Source of the DNA: UBA5499 sp002426275
GTDB lineage: Bacteria > Bacillota > DTU084
DNA length: 35,869 nucleotides
Assembly (NCBI GenBank): GCA_937888735.1
Contig: CALASN010000153.1
Location: forward strand, 1-35,869
Reading direction: 5' to 3'
Below are positions 9,031 to 16,096 of this stretch, in pieces. The translations under genes were made by a program, and so were the position numbers. Numbering within the stretch: the stretch's first letter is position 1; every line of letters starts with the position of its first letter. The notes under the pieces are model-generated. The model saw only the letters and a program-made list of their open reading frames with translations. It did no database searches and was not told the DNA's origin.

Positions 9031-9294
9031 CTATCCCACACGTTTAGTTGCGATGTATTGACGAACCAATTCCTCAAGCAATTCATCCCGCTGGATGGTG
9101 CGGACACTTGCGCGTGCATTGTCTTTTTTCGTGATATATGTGGGATCCCCAGAGAGCAAATAACCTACCAGCTGAGAGACAGGATCATAGCCCTGGGAAG
9201 CCAAAGCGCGGGTAAGCTGAGTCAACACCCTGGCAGCCTTGCTCTCTTGGCATTCATGGCATTGATATCTTGTGGTATATTCTTCCTGACCCAT
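9031..9294 (-). CDS. IreB-family regulatory phosphoprotein (UPF0297/DUF965)
   Basis: Small protein of the family of Enterococcus IreB, a substrate of the PASTA-type Ser/Thr kinase IreK that affects cell-wall stress resistance. The 87-residue product carries the family core GYDPVSQLVGYLLSGDP, the NARASVRTIQRDE stretch and LLEELVRQYI. In IreB the phosphorylated threonines are close to the N-terminus; here adjacent Thr7 and Thr8 occupy a similar place. Two features differ from the usual family: a CHEC (CxxC) motif after the threonines, and the location. ireB normally heads alaS-ruvX (yrrK), here it heads the phosphatase/baseplate-J pair. Start ATG at 9294, preceded by GAGGGGGG. Confidence 0.85.
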   Translation of the reverse strand: MGQEEYTTRYQCHECQESKAARVLTQLTRALASQGYDPVSQLVGYLLSGDPTYITKKDNARASVRTIQRDELLEELVRQYIATKRVG

Positions 9295-9365
9295 GGTTAT
9301 CCCCCCTCACGTGTATTTATTCTCTTTCTTCCTTTTTTTTCCTGCCAAGGGGGGAGATGAAGTTA

Positions 9366-9389
9366 GCCCCCACCGGTAAAGGTGAGGGC
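9366..9389. other. Hairpin between DUF2508 gene and ireB-like gene
   Basis: A 9-bp inverted repeat (GCCCCCACC / GGTGAGGGC with one G-T pair, loop of six) lies six bases after the DUF2508 stop. There is no T-run on the minus strand and only TGTTTT on the plus strand, so it may be a weak terminator or an mRNA-stabilising hairpin. Confidence 0.4.
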
Positions 9390-9394
9390 TGTTT

Positions 9395-9646
9395 TCACAA
9401 CTGCGATTCAGGCAATTTCAGACCTTGTTCCTTAGCTGCGCGCAGCAGATAAATGTAACGCCTTTCTGCCGCCGTCATGGTATAAATAGCGTGATCGATC
9501 AAATCCGGATCCGTAACATTATCAAAATAGACCTTGGTGCTGAGCCACTGTTTTCTGGCGTTTTCCACGCTGTCCAGCAACTCGGAAGACTTATCGTCAT
9601 CCTTTTTGAGCAATTCCGCCGCCCTGCCAATTAAGTCCTGCCACAT
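9395..9646 (-). CDS. DUF2508 family protein (YaaL-like)
   Basis: Small conserved protein of unknown function, 83 residues, mostly charged helices; the central VENARKQWLSTKVYFDNVTDPDLIDHAIY-type stretch (about 27-55) and the AAERRYIYLLRAAKEQG end fit the DUF2508 family. In Bacillus subtilis yaaL follows recR directly, and the same order is kept here with a terminator in between. The start ATG at 9646 has GGGAGG seven bases upstream. It has no signal peptide or membrane helix. Confidence 0.85.
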   Translation of the reverse strand: MWQDLIGRAAELLKKDDDKSSELLDSVENARKQWLSTKVYFDNVTDPDLIDHAIYTMTAAERRYIYLLRAAKEQGLKLPESQL

Positions 9647-9730
9647 GCTCTAGCCTCCCTTTCCAGCAATAGTATAGCCGGAAAAAGTAAAATTATGCCA
9701 GGAAGGCCGCAATTTTAAAAATCTCTACGC

Positions 9731-9765
9731 AAAAAAAACTTCAGACTCCTTGGGGAAGTCTGAAG
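9731..9765 (-). terminator. Intrinsic terminator after recR
   Basis: Perfect 9-bp stem (CTTCAGACT / AGTCTGAAG, loop of nine) followed on the minus strand by eight T. It begins 14 bases after the recR stop and separates dnaX-ybaB-recR from the DUF2508 gene. Confidence 0.95.
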
Positions 9766-9778
9766 CTGACTTGCAACA

Positions 9779-10375
9779 TTAAATCTGATGTCTTCCTTCC
9801 AGCGCTTTACTTAGCGTCATCTCATCCACGTACTCAAGATCTCCGCCCACCGGCAGGCCGTGAGCGATTCTGGTGACGGAAGGGACTATCCCCCGGAGCA
9901 GCCGCGCCAAATACATGGCAGTCGCCTCTCCTTCCAAGGTGGGGTTGGTGGCCAAAATCAACTCCTGAACCGGATGCTGCCGCAAGCGGGTCAAAAGTTC
10001 CTTGATGCGCAGCTGATCCGGACTTACCCCTTCGAGCGGTGAAATGGCGCCGCCTAACACATGATAACGGCCCTGAAATTTCGTTTTTTCCAAGGCCACA
10101 ACATCTCGAGGATCCTCAACCACACAGATGATCTCATCGTTTCGCCTTGGATCTTGGCAAAAGCGACAAGGATCCGTATCTGTAATATTGAAACAGATTG
10201 AACAGTAGCCAATCTTGCGTTTTGCCGAGATCAGCGCTTCAGCTAAAGCCGTCGTCTCGCGCTCCGGCTCCTTGAGAAGATGAAAAGCTATCCGTTGGGC
10301 GCTTTTGCTGCCGATCCCGGGCAGCTTGTTCAACTCCTCGATCAAACGCTGCAAAGGCGGTGGAAAGGCAGCCAT
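9779..10375 (-). CDS. recR: Recombination mediator protein RecR
   Basis: Works with RecF and RecO to load RecA at gaps. The 198-residue product is of standard length: N-terminal helix-hairpin-helix (LPGIGSKSAQRIAFHLL), a four-Cys zinc motif (YCSICFNITDTDPCRFC, about 56-72), then a Toprim domain (CVVEDPRDVVALE to about 175) and a C-terminal Walker-B-like segment. It starts one base after the ybaB stop. Start ATG at 10375. Gene order dnaX-ybaB-recR is widely conserved in bacteria. Confidence 0.97.
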   Translation of the reverse strand: MAAFPPPLQRLIEELNKLPGIGSKSAQRIAFHLLKEPERETTALAEALISAKRKIGYCSICFNITDTDPCRFCQDPRRNDEIICVVEDPRDVVALEKTKFQGRYHVLGGAISPLEGVSPDQLRIKELLTRLRQHPVQELILATNPTLEGEATAMYLARLLRGIVPSVTRIAHGLPVGGDLEYVDEMTLSKALEGRHQI

Positions 10376-10376
10376 C

Positions 10377-10703
10377 CTAGAGCCCTGGTATGTTGGGCAG
10401 CATAACGCCTGTGAGTTTGCCCATTTGCTCTTCCACCATCTCCTTAGCCTTACGGAGACCGTCGTTCACCGCGGCCATAATGAGATCTTGCAGCATCTCA
10501 AGGTCGTCTGGATCCAAAACGTCGGGGTCGATCTGGATCTCTTTTACTTGCTGATCTCCCCCCACGATTACTTTCACCGCCCCGCCGCCGCTTGACGTTT
10601 CCACTGTTTTTTCCTTAAGCTCTTCCTCTAACTGGGCCATTTTATCCTGTAGTTTCTTGGCCTGCTTCATCAGCTGATTCATGTTGCCGCCCGGCACTTT
10701 CAT
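10377..10703 (-). CDS. YbaB/EbfC family nucleoid-associated protein
   Basis: Small DNA-binding protein, 108 residues, that forms dimers and binds the nucleoid in several species. The N-terminal helix MNQLMKQAKKLQDKMAQLEE, the VKVIVGGDQQVKEIQIDP beta section and the DLEMLQDLIMAAVNDGLRKA helix match the family. The ATG at 10703 overlaps the dnaX stop (ATGA) and has AGGTGG upstream; a second ATG seven codons on is an alternative start (MNQLMKQ). Middle gene of dnaX-ybaB-recR. Confidence 0.95.
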   Translation of the reverse strand: MKVPGGNMNQLMKQAKKLQDKMAQLEEELKEKTVETSSGGGAVKVIVGGDQQVKEIQIDPDVLDPDDLEMLQDLIMAAVNDGLRKAKEMVEEQMGKLTGVMLPNIPGL

Positions 10704-12373
10704 GATTCGTCCACCTCTTCCTTTTTGATCACGTGCCCGCCGAAGAGTTTCAGCGCTTCCTTCACTAACGGTTCCATTTCCCCGGAATCTGCTCGCTTTA
10801 CGGAATCTGAGACGGCAACCGGGGCTTTAGCTTCTGTGACAATGCACTCAATCTCAAGCTTCATTCCCGTCACCGCCAAAATGGCCTTGCTCAGAAGCTC
10901 TCTATTGCCTTCCCGCTCCACGTTCGCTTTATGAAAAGACTGGTTAGGGCCGAAGGCCAAAACCAGCGTCTGATCATTGATGGCCCAAGGCTGTGCATCG
11001 CGGACAAACGCTTGAATCTGAATGTGTCTGTTTTCCCGTAGCCAGTGACCTATGGCGGGCCAAGCTTCCCTGAGCTGCTCCAAACCTGCGCTCTGTGAGG
11101 CCGACCGGGAAGTTTGTTTCTCTGGCGCCGCCTTTTTCGTCTGAAGATGGGCCGCCGGCTTCTCCGCGGGCACAGAAGGCTGTTCAATGCCGCCGCTATG
11201 CTCTTCCCGCGGCTGCCGCTGCGGAAAGGCACTGTTGCGCAATTTCTCCTCTAGAGCCTCAATCCTGGCCGACAGCGCTCCCGATTCCTGCTCCTCGCTT
11301 TTGACAGCTTTGATGACCGCCAATTCCACCGTGAGCTGAGGCCTATTAGCCCAACGCATCTCTTCCAGCGCTCTGTTGAAAATCTCCAACCACCTGGCGA
11401 GAGTAGCGGCGCCTACATTCTCAGCGGAGCTCTCCAGCCTGGCTAGCTCCTCTTGGCTCCAGGCGCTTTGCTTCTGGCCCGTGAGCTTCAGCAACAATAA
11501 CTCTCGCCAGCTTTCCAGCAGCTCGCCAACGAATTGACTAAGATCCCGCCCCTCTTCGCGCAATTGCGCGAGTTCCCCTAGAGCGGCTTTCAAATCTCCC
11601 TGGGTTAAAGCGGAGGTAAAGCGCAGATAGACTTCGGTCCCGGCAAGACCCAACAAATCTTCCACAGTCTGGGCGCCGATCTCGCCTTGGGCAAAAGAAA
11701 CGCATTGATCCAGCAAGCTGATGGCATCCCGCAATCCTCCTTGGGCAAAACGAGCCAAAAGATAGAGGGCAGAGTCGCTGATTTTAATTCCTTCGGCCTC
11801 AGCTATCGTCCTTAGCCTTTGCACGATCTGTTCCGCCGCGATACGATGAAACTGAAAGCACTGACAACGGGACAGAATTGTGGCAGGTACTTTATGCAGC
11901 TCTGTGGTGGCGAAAATGAAAAGCACATGCCCGGGCGGCTCTTCCAAAGTTTTCAGCAGGGCGTTAAAGGCTTCCTTTGTAAGCATATGGACTTCATCGA
12001 TGATGTAAACCTTAAAATTACCTTCAACAGGCGCAAAACCAATCTTATCGCACAGTTCCCGCATCTGGTCGATGCCGCGGTTGGAAGCGCCGTCGATCTC
12101 CATTACGTCCATGGAATTACCGGCTGTAATGCTTCGACAGGAAGCGCACTTGTTGCAGGGCCCCTGTGCGGGTCCCTCCTTGCAGTTGACAGCCTTGGCC
12201 AAGAGCTTCGCCATGGTGGTTTTCCCTGTGCCCCTGGGACCGCTGAAAAGATAAGCATGGGCAACGCGGCCTGTTTTCAGGGCATTGGAAATCGTCCTGG
12301 TGATATGTTCCTGTCCCACCACATCGGCGAACACCTGGGGGCGCCATTTTCGATAAAGTGAAAGATAGCTCAT
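10700..12373 (-). CDS. dnaX: DNA polymerase III subunit gamma/tau
   Basis: ATPase of the replication clamp loader. The 557-residue product has Walker A GPRGTGKTT at 45-53, a zinc-binding Cys set (C64, C73, C76, C79), Walker B IIDEVHML near 126, sensor segment ATTELHKVPATILSRC, and the gamma-family lid and collar domains up to about 360. A Glu/Pro/Ala/Gln-rich linker (about 370-440) leads to a tau-like C-terminal domain. I saw no obvious slippery A-run to produce a short gamma form. It lies downstream of the SRP RNA and tRNA-Ser genes and may be read in part from their promoter. Start ATG at 12373, with GAGG upstream. Confidence 0.97.
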   Translation of the reverse strand: MSYLSLYRKWRPQVFADVVGQEHITRTISNALKTGRVAHAYLFSGPRGTGKTTMAKLLAKAVNCKEGPAQGPCNKCASCRSITAGNSMDVMEIDGASNRGIDQMRELCDKIGFAPVEGNFKVYIIDEVHMLTKEAFNALLKTLEEPPGHVLFIFATTELHKVPATILSRCQCFQFHRIAAEQIVQRLRTIAEAEGIKISDSALYLLARFAQGGLRDAISLLDQCVSFAQGEIGAQTVEDLLGLAGTEVYLRFTSALTQGDLKAALGELAQLREEGRDLSQFVGELLESWRELLLLKLTGQKQSAWSQEELARLESSAENVGAATLARWLEIFNRALEEMRWANRPQLTVELAVIKAVKSEEQESGALSARIEALEEKLRNSAFPQRQPREEHSGGIEQPSVPAEKPAAHLQTKKAAPEKQTSRSASQSAGLEQLREAWPAIGHWLRENRHIQIQAFVRDAQPWAINDQTLVLAFGPNQSFHKANVEREGNRELLSKAILAVTGMKLEIECIVTEAKAPVAVSDSVKRADSGEMEPLVKEALKLFGGHVIKKEEVDES

Positions 12374-12422
12374 GGCATACGCCTCATCCTGAATATTTGC
12401 AAAAAGAACGCCTACAAAAAAA

Positions 12423-12688
12423 GCCGTGCATCTCGCTTTGACTGCGCCTTCCGGGTGGTACAGATGCAGTTAGCTCAAATCAGGCTTCCTTGCGGCACAT
12501 GTAAAGATCTGCTTACCGCTGCTTCCTTCCGGACCTGACGGGGTTTACAGGGTTACATTGCGCAAGACCCGATCGTCAACACCACTTACATCAGCCTAAC
12601 CCCACAAGGAGCAGCCTCTGGCGAGCATTCGACCCCGCTATAGCGGATTGCGGGTACAGGGCACCGCTACCTCCCCGTCTAGCACGGC
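12423..12688 (-). ncRNA. ffs: Signal recognition particle RNA (large bacterial type, scRNA)
   Basis: RNA part of the particle that targets membrane proteins to the translocon. On the minus strand the 266 bases start GCCGTGC and end GCACGGC, so the two ends pair as in the large SRP RNA of Bacillus and Clostridia. The conserved helix 8 loop GTCAGGTCCGGAAGGAAGCAG is present near 12512-12542, and the Alu-domain segments with GGTGCCC and GGGTCGAATG are near the 5' end. A run of seven T directly follows the 3' end and closes a terminator using the end helix. Its position between tRNA-Ser and dnaX is the one seen in Bacillus subtilis. Confidence 0.95.
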
Positions 12689-12705
12689 AAACTTAGCAAT
12701 CTTAA

Positions 12706-12795
12706 TGGCGGAGGGAGTGGGATTTGAACCCACGAAGGAGTTTCCCCCTTACACGCTTTCCAGGCGTGCCTGTTCGACCGCTCCAGCATCCCTCC
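12706..12795 (-). tRNA. tRNA-Ser(GGA)
   Basis: 90 bases with CCA encoded. The 7-bp acceptor stem GGAGGGA / TCCCTCC, anticodon stem CACGC / GCGTG with loop CTGGAAA (anticodon GGA), a long class II variable arm (AAGGGGGAAACTCCTT) and the T arm GTGGG TTCAAAT CCCAC are all visible. A consensus promoter lies just upstream. Confidence 0.97.
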
Positions 12796-12807
12796 GAATG
12801 CTTCTCC

Positions 12808-12836
12808 ATTTTATCATTTCAACCGGTTTGTGTCAA
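12808..12836 (-). promoter_or_regulatory. SigmaA promoter of tRNA-Ser / SRP RNA
   Basis: TTGACA, 17-base spacer, TAAAAT, ending 13 bases before the tRNA-Ser gene. About 15 bases further upstream is a perfect 10-base direct repeat (GCAAACTAAA twice, 12851-12870 on the plus strand), role unknown. Confidence 0.85.
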
Positions 12837-12897
12837 GACAGAACAGAACTGCAAACTAAAGCAAACTAAAGCTTGTCCCTGATGCGACTGCTGGTTT

Positions 12898-12918
12898 AGT
12901 CAAGGCTCGGCGTACCCT
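12898..12918. repeat. Left arm of inverted repeat flanking the SPW gene
   Basis: AGTCAAGGCTCGGCGTACCCT is the reverse complement, apart from a two-base gap, of the sequence at 13135-13156. Together the arms bracket the small SPW-repeat gene. Confidence 0.75.
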
Positions 12919-12943
12919 AAATATTTGGCAATAAGTAAATAGA

Positions 12944-13117
12944 CTAGGCCTCTTTGCTTACAACCTTTTTCCCCTGACTAGAATTAGCCCAAAAACTGAG
13001 AACCGCCACTATAACACCAGAGACTACTGTACTCCATTTCGCGGCATCGCCGGCAAGTATGAACGGAGAAACTATGAGCCAAAGACCCAGGATACTGTTA
13101 ACCCATCCCTGCCACAT
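12944..13117 (-). CDS. Small SPW-repeat membrane protein
   Basis: A 57-residue protein, too short for common ORF cut-offs. It starts with MWQGWVNSILGLWLIVSPF, which contains the W-N-x-x-L-G-x-W-L-I-x-S-P-F signature of the SPW repeat family (normally two helices around a Ser-Pro-Trp/Phe motif). Two hydrophobic helices (about 6-21 and 31-44) are followed by a short basic tail, so it is a small integral membrane protein with both ends probably on the same side. AAGGGGGAGC lies five bases before the ATG. Family members occur in Bacteria and Archaea without a known function. The gene is alone, between inverted repeats and between the tRNA-Ser promoter and the flagellar operon terminator. Confidence 0.8.
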   Translation of the reverse strand: MWQGWVNSILGLWLIVSPFILAGDAAKWSTVVSGVIVAVLSFWANSSQGKKVVSKEA

Positions 13118-13134
13118 CTAAAGCTCCCCCTTTG

Positions 13135-13156
13135 AGGGTACGCCGAGCTTCTTGAC
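13135..13156. repeat. Right arm of inverted repeat flanking the SPW gene
   Basis: Begins AGGGTACGCCGAGC and ends CTTGAC, matching the reverse complement of 12898-12918 except for two extra T. It lies just upstream of the SPW gene, so it could be an operator or one end of a small mobile unit. Confidence 0.75.
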
Positions 13157-13190
13157 CGGATGGTTACTACGTTTATATATATTCACTTTT

Positions 13191-13219
13191 AAAAAAATAA
13201 TGCCTGCCCGTAGGCAGGC
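13191..13219 (-). terminator. Intrinsic terminator after the flagellar operon
   Basis: Perfect stem GCCTGCC / GGCAGGC with a four-base loop, followed on the minus strand by ATTATTTTTTT. It lies two bases after the flgJ stop. Confidence 0.95.
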
Positions 13220-13221
13220 CG

Positions 13222-13461
13222 CTACTTTTTCTCAGCCAGCTGTGACATCAACAGTTTCGCGATCCCCACGCCGCCGGCCTGAGCCATCTTGTTTGCCAGT
13301 TCCGTGTCCAGCATTTCCTGGAAAGTGCGCGAAGTCGAGGTGTCCAAAGGATCTTTTGGCAAAGTGCGCCGGGCCTGTCTCAGCATCAAATTTATAAATT
13401 GAGCTTCAAATTGCTGACAAGCCCAAGCCAAATCCGGTTTAGCGCTGGAATTTACGTTCAT
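13222..13461 (-). CDS. flgJ: Flagellar rod-binding protein (FlgJ N-terminal domain)
   Basis: Rod cap protein that helps rod assembly in the periplasm or wall. The 79-residue product corresponds only to the rod-binding domain (ACQQFEAQFINLMLRQARRT, then TFQEMLDTELANKMAQAGGVGIAKLL); the peptidoglycan hydrolase domain of proteobacterial FlgJ is absent, as in many non-proteobacterial forms. I start it at the ATG at 13461, which overlaps the flgI stop (ATGA). Last gene of the operon; an intrinsic terminator follows at once. Confidence 0.9.
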   Translation of the reverse strand: MNVNSSAKPDLAWACQQFEAQFINLMLRQARRTLPKDPLDTSTSRTFQEMLDTELANKMAQAGGVGIAKLLMSQLAEKK

Positions 13462-14546
13462 AAAACAATCAGCTCCCCCCACAGCGCTCCTGCGGCTTTC
13501 AGCGCCTGCAAAATGGAAATCAATTCTCTGGGTCCGGCTCCCACTTGATTCAATGCCGACACTAACTCCTCCACCGAAGCTGTGGCCGGCAGGTAAACAA
13601 GCGGACCTTGATTTTCTTCCAGCTGGAGATCTGACTGTTCACCGACGACTGTGTCGCCGCGACTGAACGAAGGAGGCTGCGAAACGATCGCTTTGCTGGA
13701 AATTCGAACTGTGATCCCGCCGTGGGCTACCGCGGCTTCGCCGATGACAACGTTGCCGCCGATTACAATGGCGCCTGTGCGCTCGTCCACTACAACTTTC
13801 GCCGCCTGATCCGGAACCACAGGCAATTGTTCGGCCTGAGAAATGAAGGCAACCGACTGTCCTGCCAAACGATCGGGCAAGGTACACTCAACCGTCTGTC
13901 CGTCCACTGGTTCTGCGATACCGGGCCAAACGCTGTTTATACAGTCCGCGATCCGCACCGCCGTGGTGAAATCAGACTCGTTGAGAATGAAGCGTAAAGG
14001 CGCATCAGCTGGCAAGGGATTTTCCAGACTGCGGATTACCGTCCCGCCCCCTGGAACTCTGCCGGCAGTGAGATGATTCTTGCTTACGCTGCTGCCTCTT
14101 GCCCCGGCGCTGTACCCTCCAACCAACACAGAGCCCTGACCCAACGCTGTGCGCTGGCCGTCCGCAGCCAGCAGCTCTGATGCCAGCAGCACTCCGCCTG
14201 CAAGGCTGCGGGCGTCTCCCACGGAAGATATTACAAGATCGATTTTATCTCCAGGTTTGGCAAATGGTGGCAAAGAAGCGGTTATGGTCACCGCGGCCAC
14301 ATTGCGGGAACGAATCTGTCCTTCCGCATCAAGACCATGGGAGGATAAGGTATTGGCCAGCATTTGGTTTGTGAAGACCGTAGAGCGGGAATCGCCGGTG
14401 CCTGAAAGTCCCACCACCAAGCCGATGCCTGTAAGGGGATTTTCGTCTACCCCTTCCACCCGGGCCAAATCTTTAATCCGCAGCTGGGAGCCCTGGGCCA
14501 AAGCCGTACAGACCACAAGCAGCATGATCAACCATAATTTTCTCAT
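13458..14546 (-). CDS. flgI: Flagellar P-ring protein FlgI
   Basis: Forms the P ring around the flagellar rod in the peptidoglycan layer. The 362-residue product has a signal peptide (about 1-19, cleavage after ALAQGS-like residues) and the diagnostic start of the mature protein RIKDLARVEGVDENPLTGIGLVVGL followed by GTGDS. The C-terminal end ALNQVGAGPRELISILQALKAAGAL is typical. AAGGAGAG precedes the ATG; the gene starts 11 bases after flgH. P-ring genes are normally absent from single-membrane Firmicutes, so this gene suggests an outer membrane. Confidence 0.97.
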   Translation of the reverse strand: MRKLWLIMLLVVCTALAQGSQLRIKDLARVEGVDENPLTGIGLVVGLSGTGDSRSTVFTNQMLANTLSSHGLDAEGQIRSRNVAAVTITASLPPFAKPGDKIDLVISSVGDARSLAGGVLLASELLAADGQRTALGQGSVLVGGYSAGARGSSVSKNHLTAGRVPGGGTVIRSLENPLPADAPLRFILNESDFTTAVRIADCINSVWPGIAEPVDGQTVECTLPDRLAGQSVAFISQAEQLPVVPDQAAKVVVDERTGAIVIGGNVVIGEAAVAHGGITVRISSKAIVSQPPSFSRGDTVVGEQSDLQLEENQGPLVYLPATASVEELVSALNQVGAGPRELISILQALKAAGALWGELIVL

Positions 14547-14557
14547 CTTAACTCTCC

Positions 14558-15130
14558 TTAAAACACCCAGTCAAAGAGTCCAAACAAATTAGTTACCAGC
14601 CCCGGCGCCTGTCTTCTCCCGCCGATGGAACCTTCGCCTTTATACTCGATCTTGGCATCAGCCAGATAAGATGACAGAACAGTGTTATCATAGGAGATAT
14701 CCTGAGGCCGCACTACCCCGTGGAGCACGATCTCCTGTTGCTCTTTATTGACCACAATCTGCTGAGTTCCTTCCAGAACCAGATTGCCATTATCTTGGAC
14801 CTCAACTATTTTGGCTGTGACCCGCGCATTGATGGAGCCGCCCCGAGTAGTTGTGCCCTTGCTGTCCGATTTTGACTGTCCGCTGATGCCGAAGAGGGGA
14901 ATGAAGTTTAAAAGCCCGCCGGAGGGACTCACGCCTACTTCTCCTTCTTTGCCGGTATTGGTGGCCGCTTGCTGACTGGCCTTGGAAGTCTCCACAACGA
15001 GAATCGTCACCAAGTCCCCAACCTTCTTGGCTTTATGATCCTGATAAAATGTCCCCGCCGGCTGTAAAACCTTTGCCTGCAGCGGAATGCAGGCACAAAG
15101 CAAGCAAAGCAAGAAGATACCTTTTCGCAC
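14558..15130 (-). CDS. flgH: Flagellar L-ring protein FlgH
   Basis: Forms the L ring in the outer membrane. The 190-residue product begins with the GTG at 15130 behind GGGAGGTG (the longer TTG start would place this site inside the gene). A signal peptide covers about residues 1-20; an LLCAC segment could serve as a lipobox, although the -2 Cys is unusual, and cleavage after LQA is the alternative. The mature part shows DLVTILVVETSKASQ, the TARVTAKIVEVQDNGNLVLEG section and the VVRPQDISYDNTVLSSYLADAKI end typical of FlgH. Starts four bases after flgA. Confidence 0.96.
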   Translation of the reverse strand: MRKGIFLLCLLCACIPLQAKVLQPAGTFYQDHKAKKVGDLVTILVVETSKASQQAATNTGKEGEVGVSPSGGLLNFIPLFGISGQSKSDSKGTTTRGGSINARVTAKIVEVQDNGNLVLEGTQQIVVNKEQQEIVLHGVVRPQDISYDNTVLSSYLADAKIEYKGEGSIGGRRQAPGLVTNLFGLFDWVF

Positions 15131-15134
15131 AAGT

Positions 15135-16088
15135 TCACCTCCCAACTTCAACCAGGCCCTGGCCCGTCACAACGCCCTCAATTACCCGTTCCGAGGAAAT
15201 ATTGACGATCGAAATCCTCTCTCCCAGTCTGCCGTCTGTCAAAGCGCGTCCCGCGGCCTGCACTTGAACCGCTCCCTGCCGGATTACGATGAGCACAGGT
15301 TTATCCTTTTGCACAAGCAAGGGATACTCTACGTCGCTCCAGGTGAGAACGCTGGCAGCCGGCAAGCTGCGCTTAAGATGAAGGTCCGCTGCCAACTGCA
15401 GCACAGGAAGGCTGCCAGCTGTCAGATAAGACGTGAGCTCCATCTCTTTGCCTCTTGAGACCGCGTCGCTTTCCAAAAGCGAGCCTGCGGCCAATTCTCT
15501 GGCGGTCACCAGCGGTGTCCCCCAAGCCCTTACCTCAGCTTGACAAGAGAAACTCAAGGGCGGCGTTTGGGATTGGACCCTAAGGTTTATTTTGCCCGCG
15601 GGCAGTTCCTTAGCTGCAAAATTGAGCTTCACCTCTCCCTTCACCCAAGAGGGAATCGTCTCCGGTAGGATTTCCACCTGCCAGCGATAGTCTTGACCAT
15701 GAGGGTGAGTGTTGAGATTAGCCAAAAGCTGAGCTTCCAGCTCAGTCTTAACCCTGTTCACCTTTTGTTCGTCTGCTTGGGCTAAAATCTTTACAGTCCG
15801 GGAGCCTTCCCAGACGAAGTCCTCAGGTCTGTACCCTGCTTTGCGCAGCCTGGGAGCTATATCTGCGTTCAGGTTAATCAGCCTGCTGTCTCCAGGCTGC
15901 GGCGCCACTCCCACCGGCGTCCGAGCCAAAGCGCTCACCAGCTCTTCTTCGCCTTGGATCTCACCTATCTGTCCTAACAAGATTTGTTCTCCGGTCACTT
16001 CCGCCTCAGCCGGTAAGCGTATAACCACCTGGGAAGCGCTGCCAATGCTTGCCAGTAAAAGCAGCAAAGCGAAACCTCGCCTAAGCAT
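15135..16088 (-). CDS. flgA: Flagella basal body P-ring formation protein FlgA
   Basis: Periplasmic chaperone for P-ring assembly. The 317-residue product has a signal peptide (about 1-18), an N-terminal region (about 20-180) longer than in Proteobacteria, and a C-terminal SAF-type part (TARELAAGSLLESDAV, then PLLVQKDKPVLIVIRQGAVQVQAAGRALTDGRLGERI and VEGVVTGQGLVEV). It starts eight bases after flgG with only a weak ribosome site (ACGGTAG) and ends four bases before flgH, so translation is probably coupled. Its presence with FlgH and FlgI makes a full ring set. Confidence 0.93.
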   Translation of the reverse strand: MLRRGFALLLLLASIGSASQVVIRLPAEAEVTGEQILLGQIGEIQGEEELVSALARTPVGVAPQPGDSRLINLNADIAPRLRKAGYRPEDFVWEGSRTVKILAQADEQKVNRVKTELEAQLLANLNTHPHGQDYRWQVEILPETIPSWVKGEVKLNFAAKELPAGKINLRVQSQTPPLSFSCQAEVRAWGTPLVTARELAAGSLLESDAVSRGKEMELTSYLTAGSLPVLQLAADLHLKRSLPAASVLTWSDVEYPLLVQKDKPVLIVIRQGAVQVQAAGRALTDGRLGERISIVNISSERVIEGVVTGQGLVEVGR

Positions 16089-16096
16089 TACAGTCG

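Noticed and set aside
12851..12870. Tandem GCAAACTAAA repeat as a CRISPR or iteron array
   Set aside because: Only two 10-base units; too short for either.
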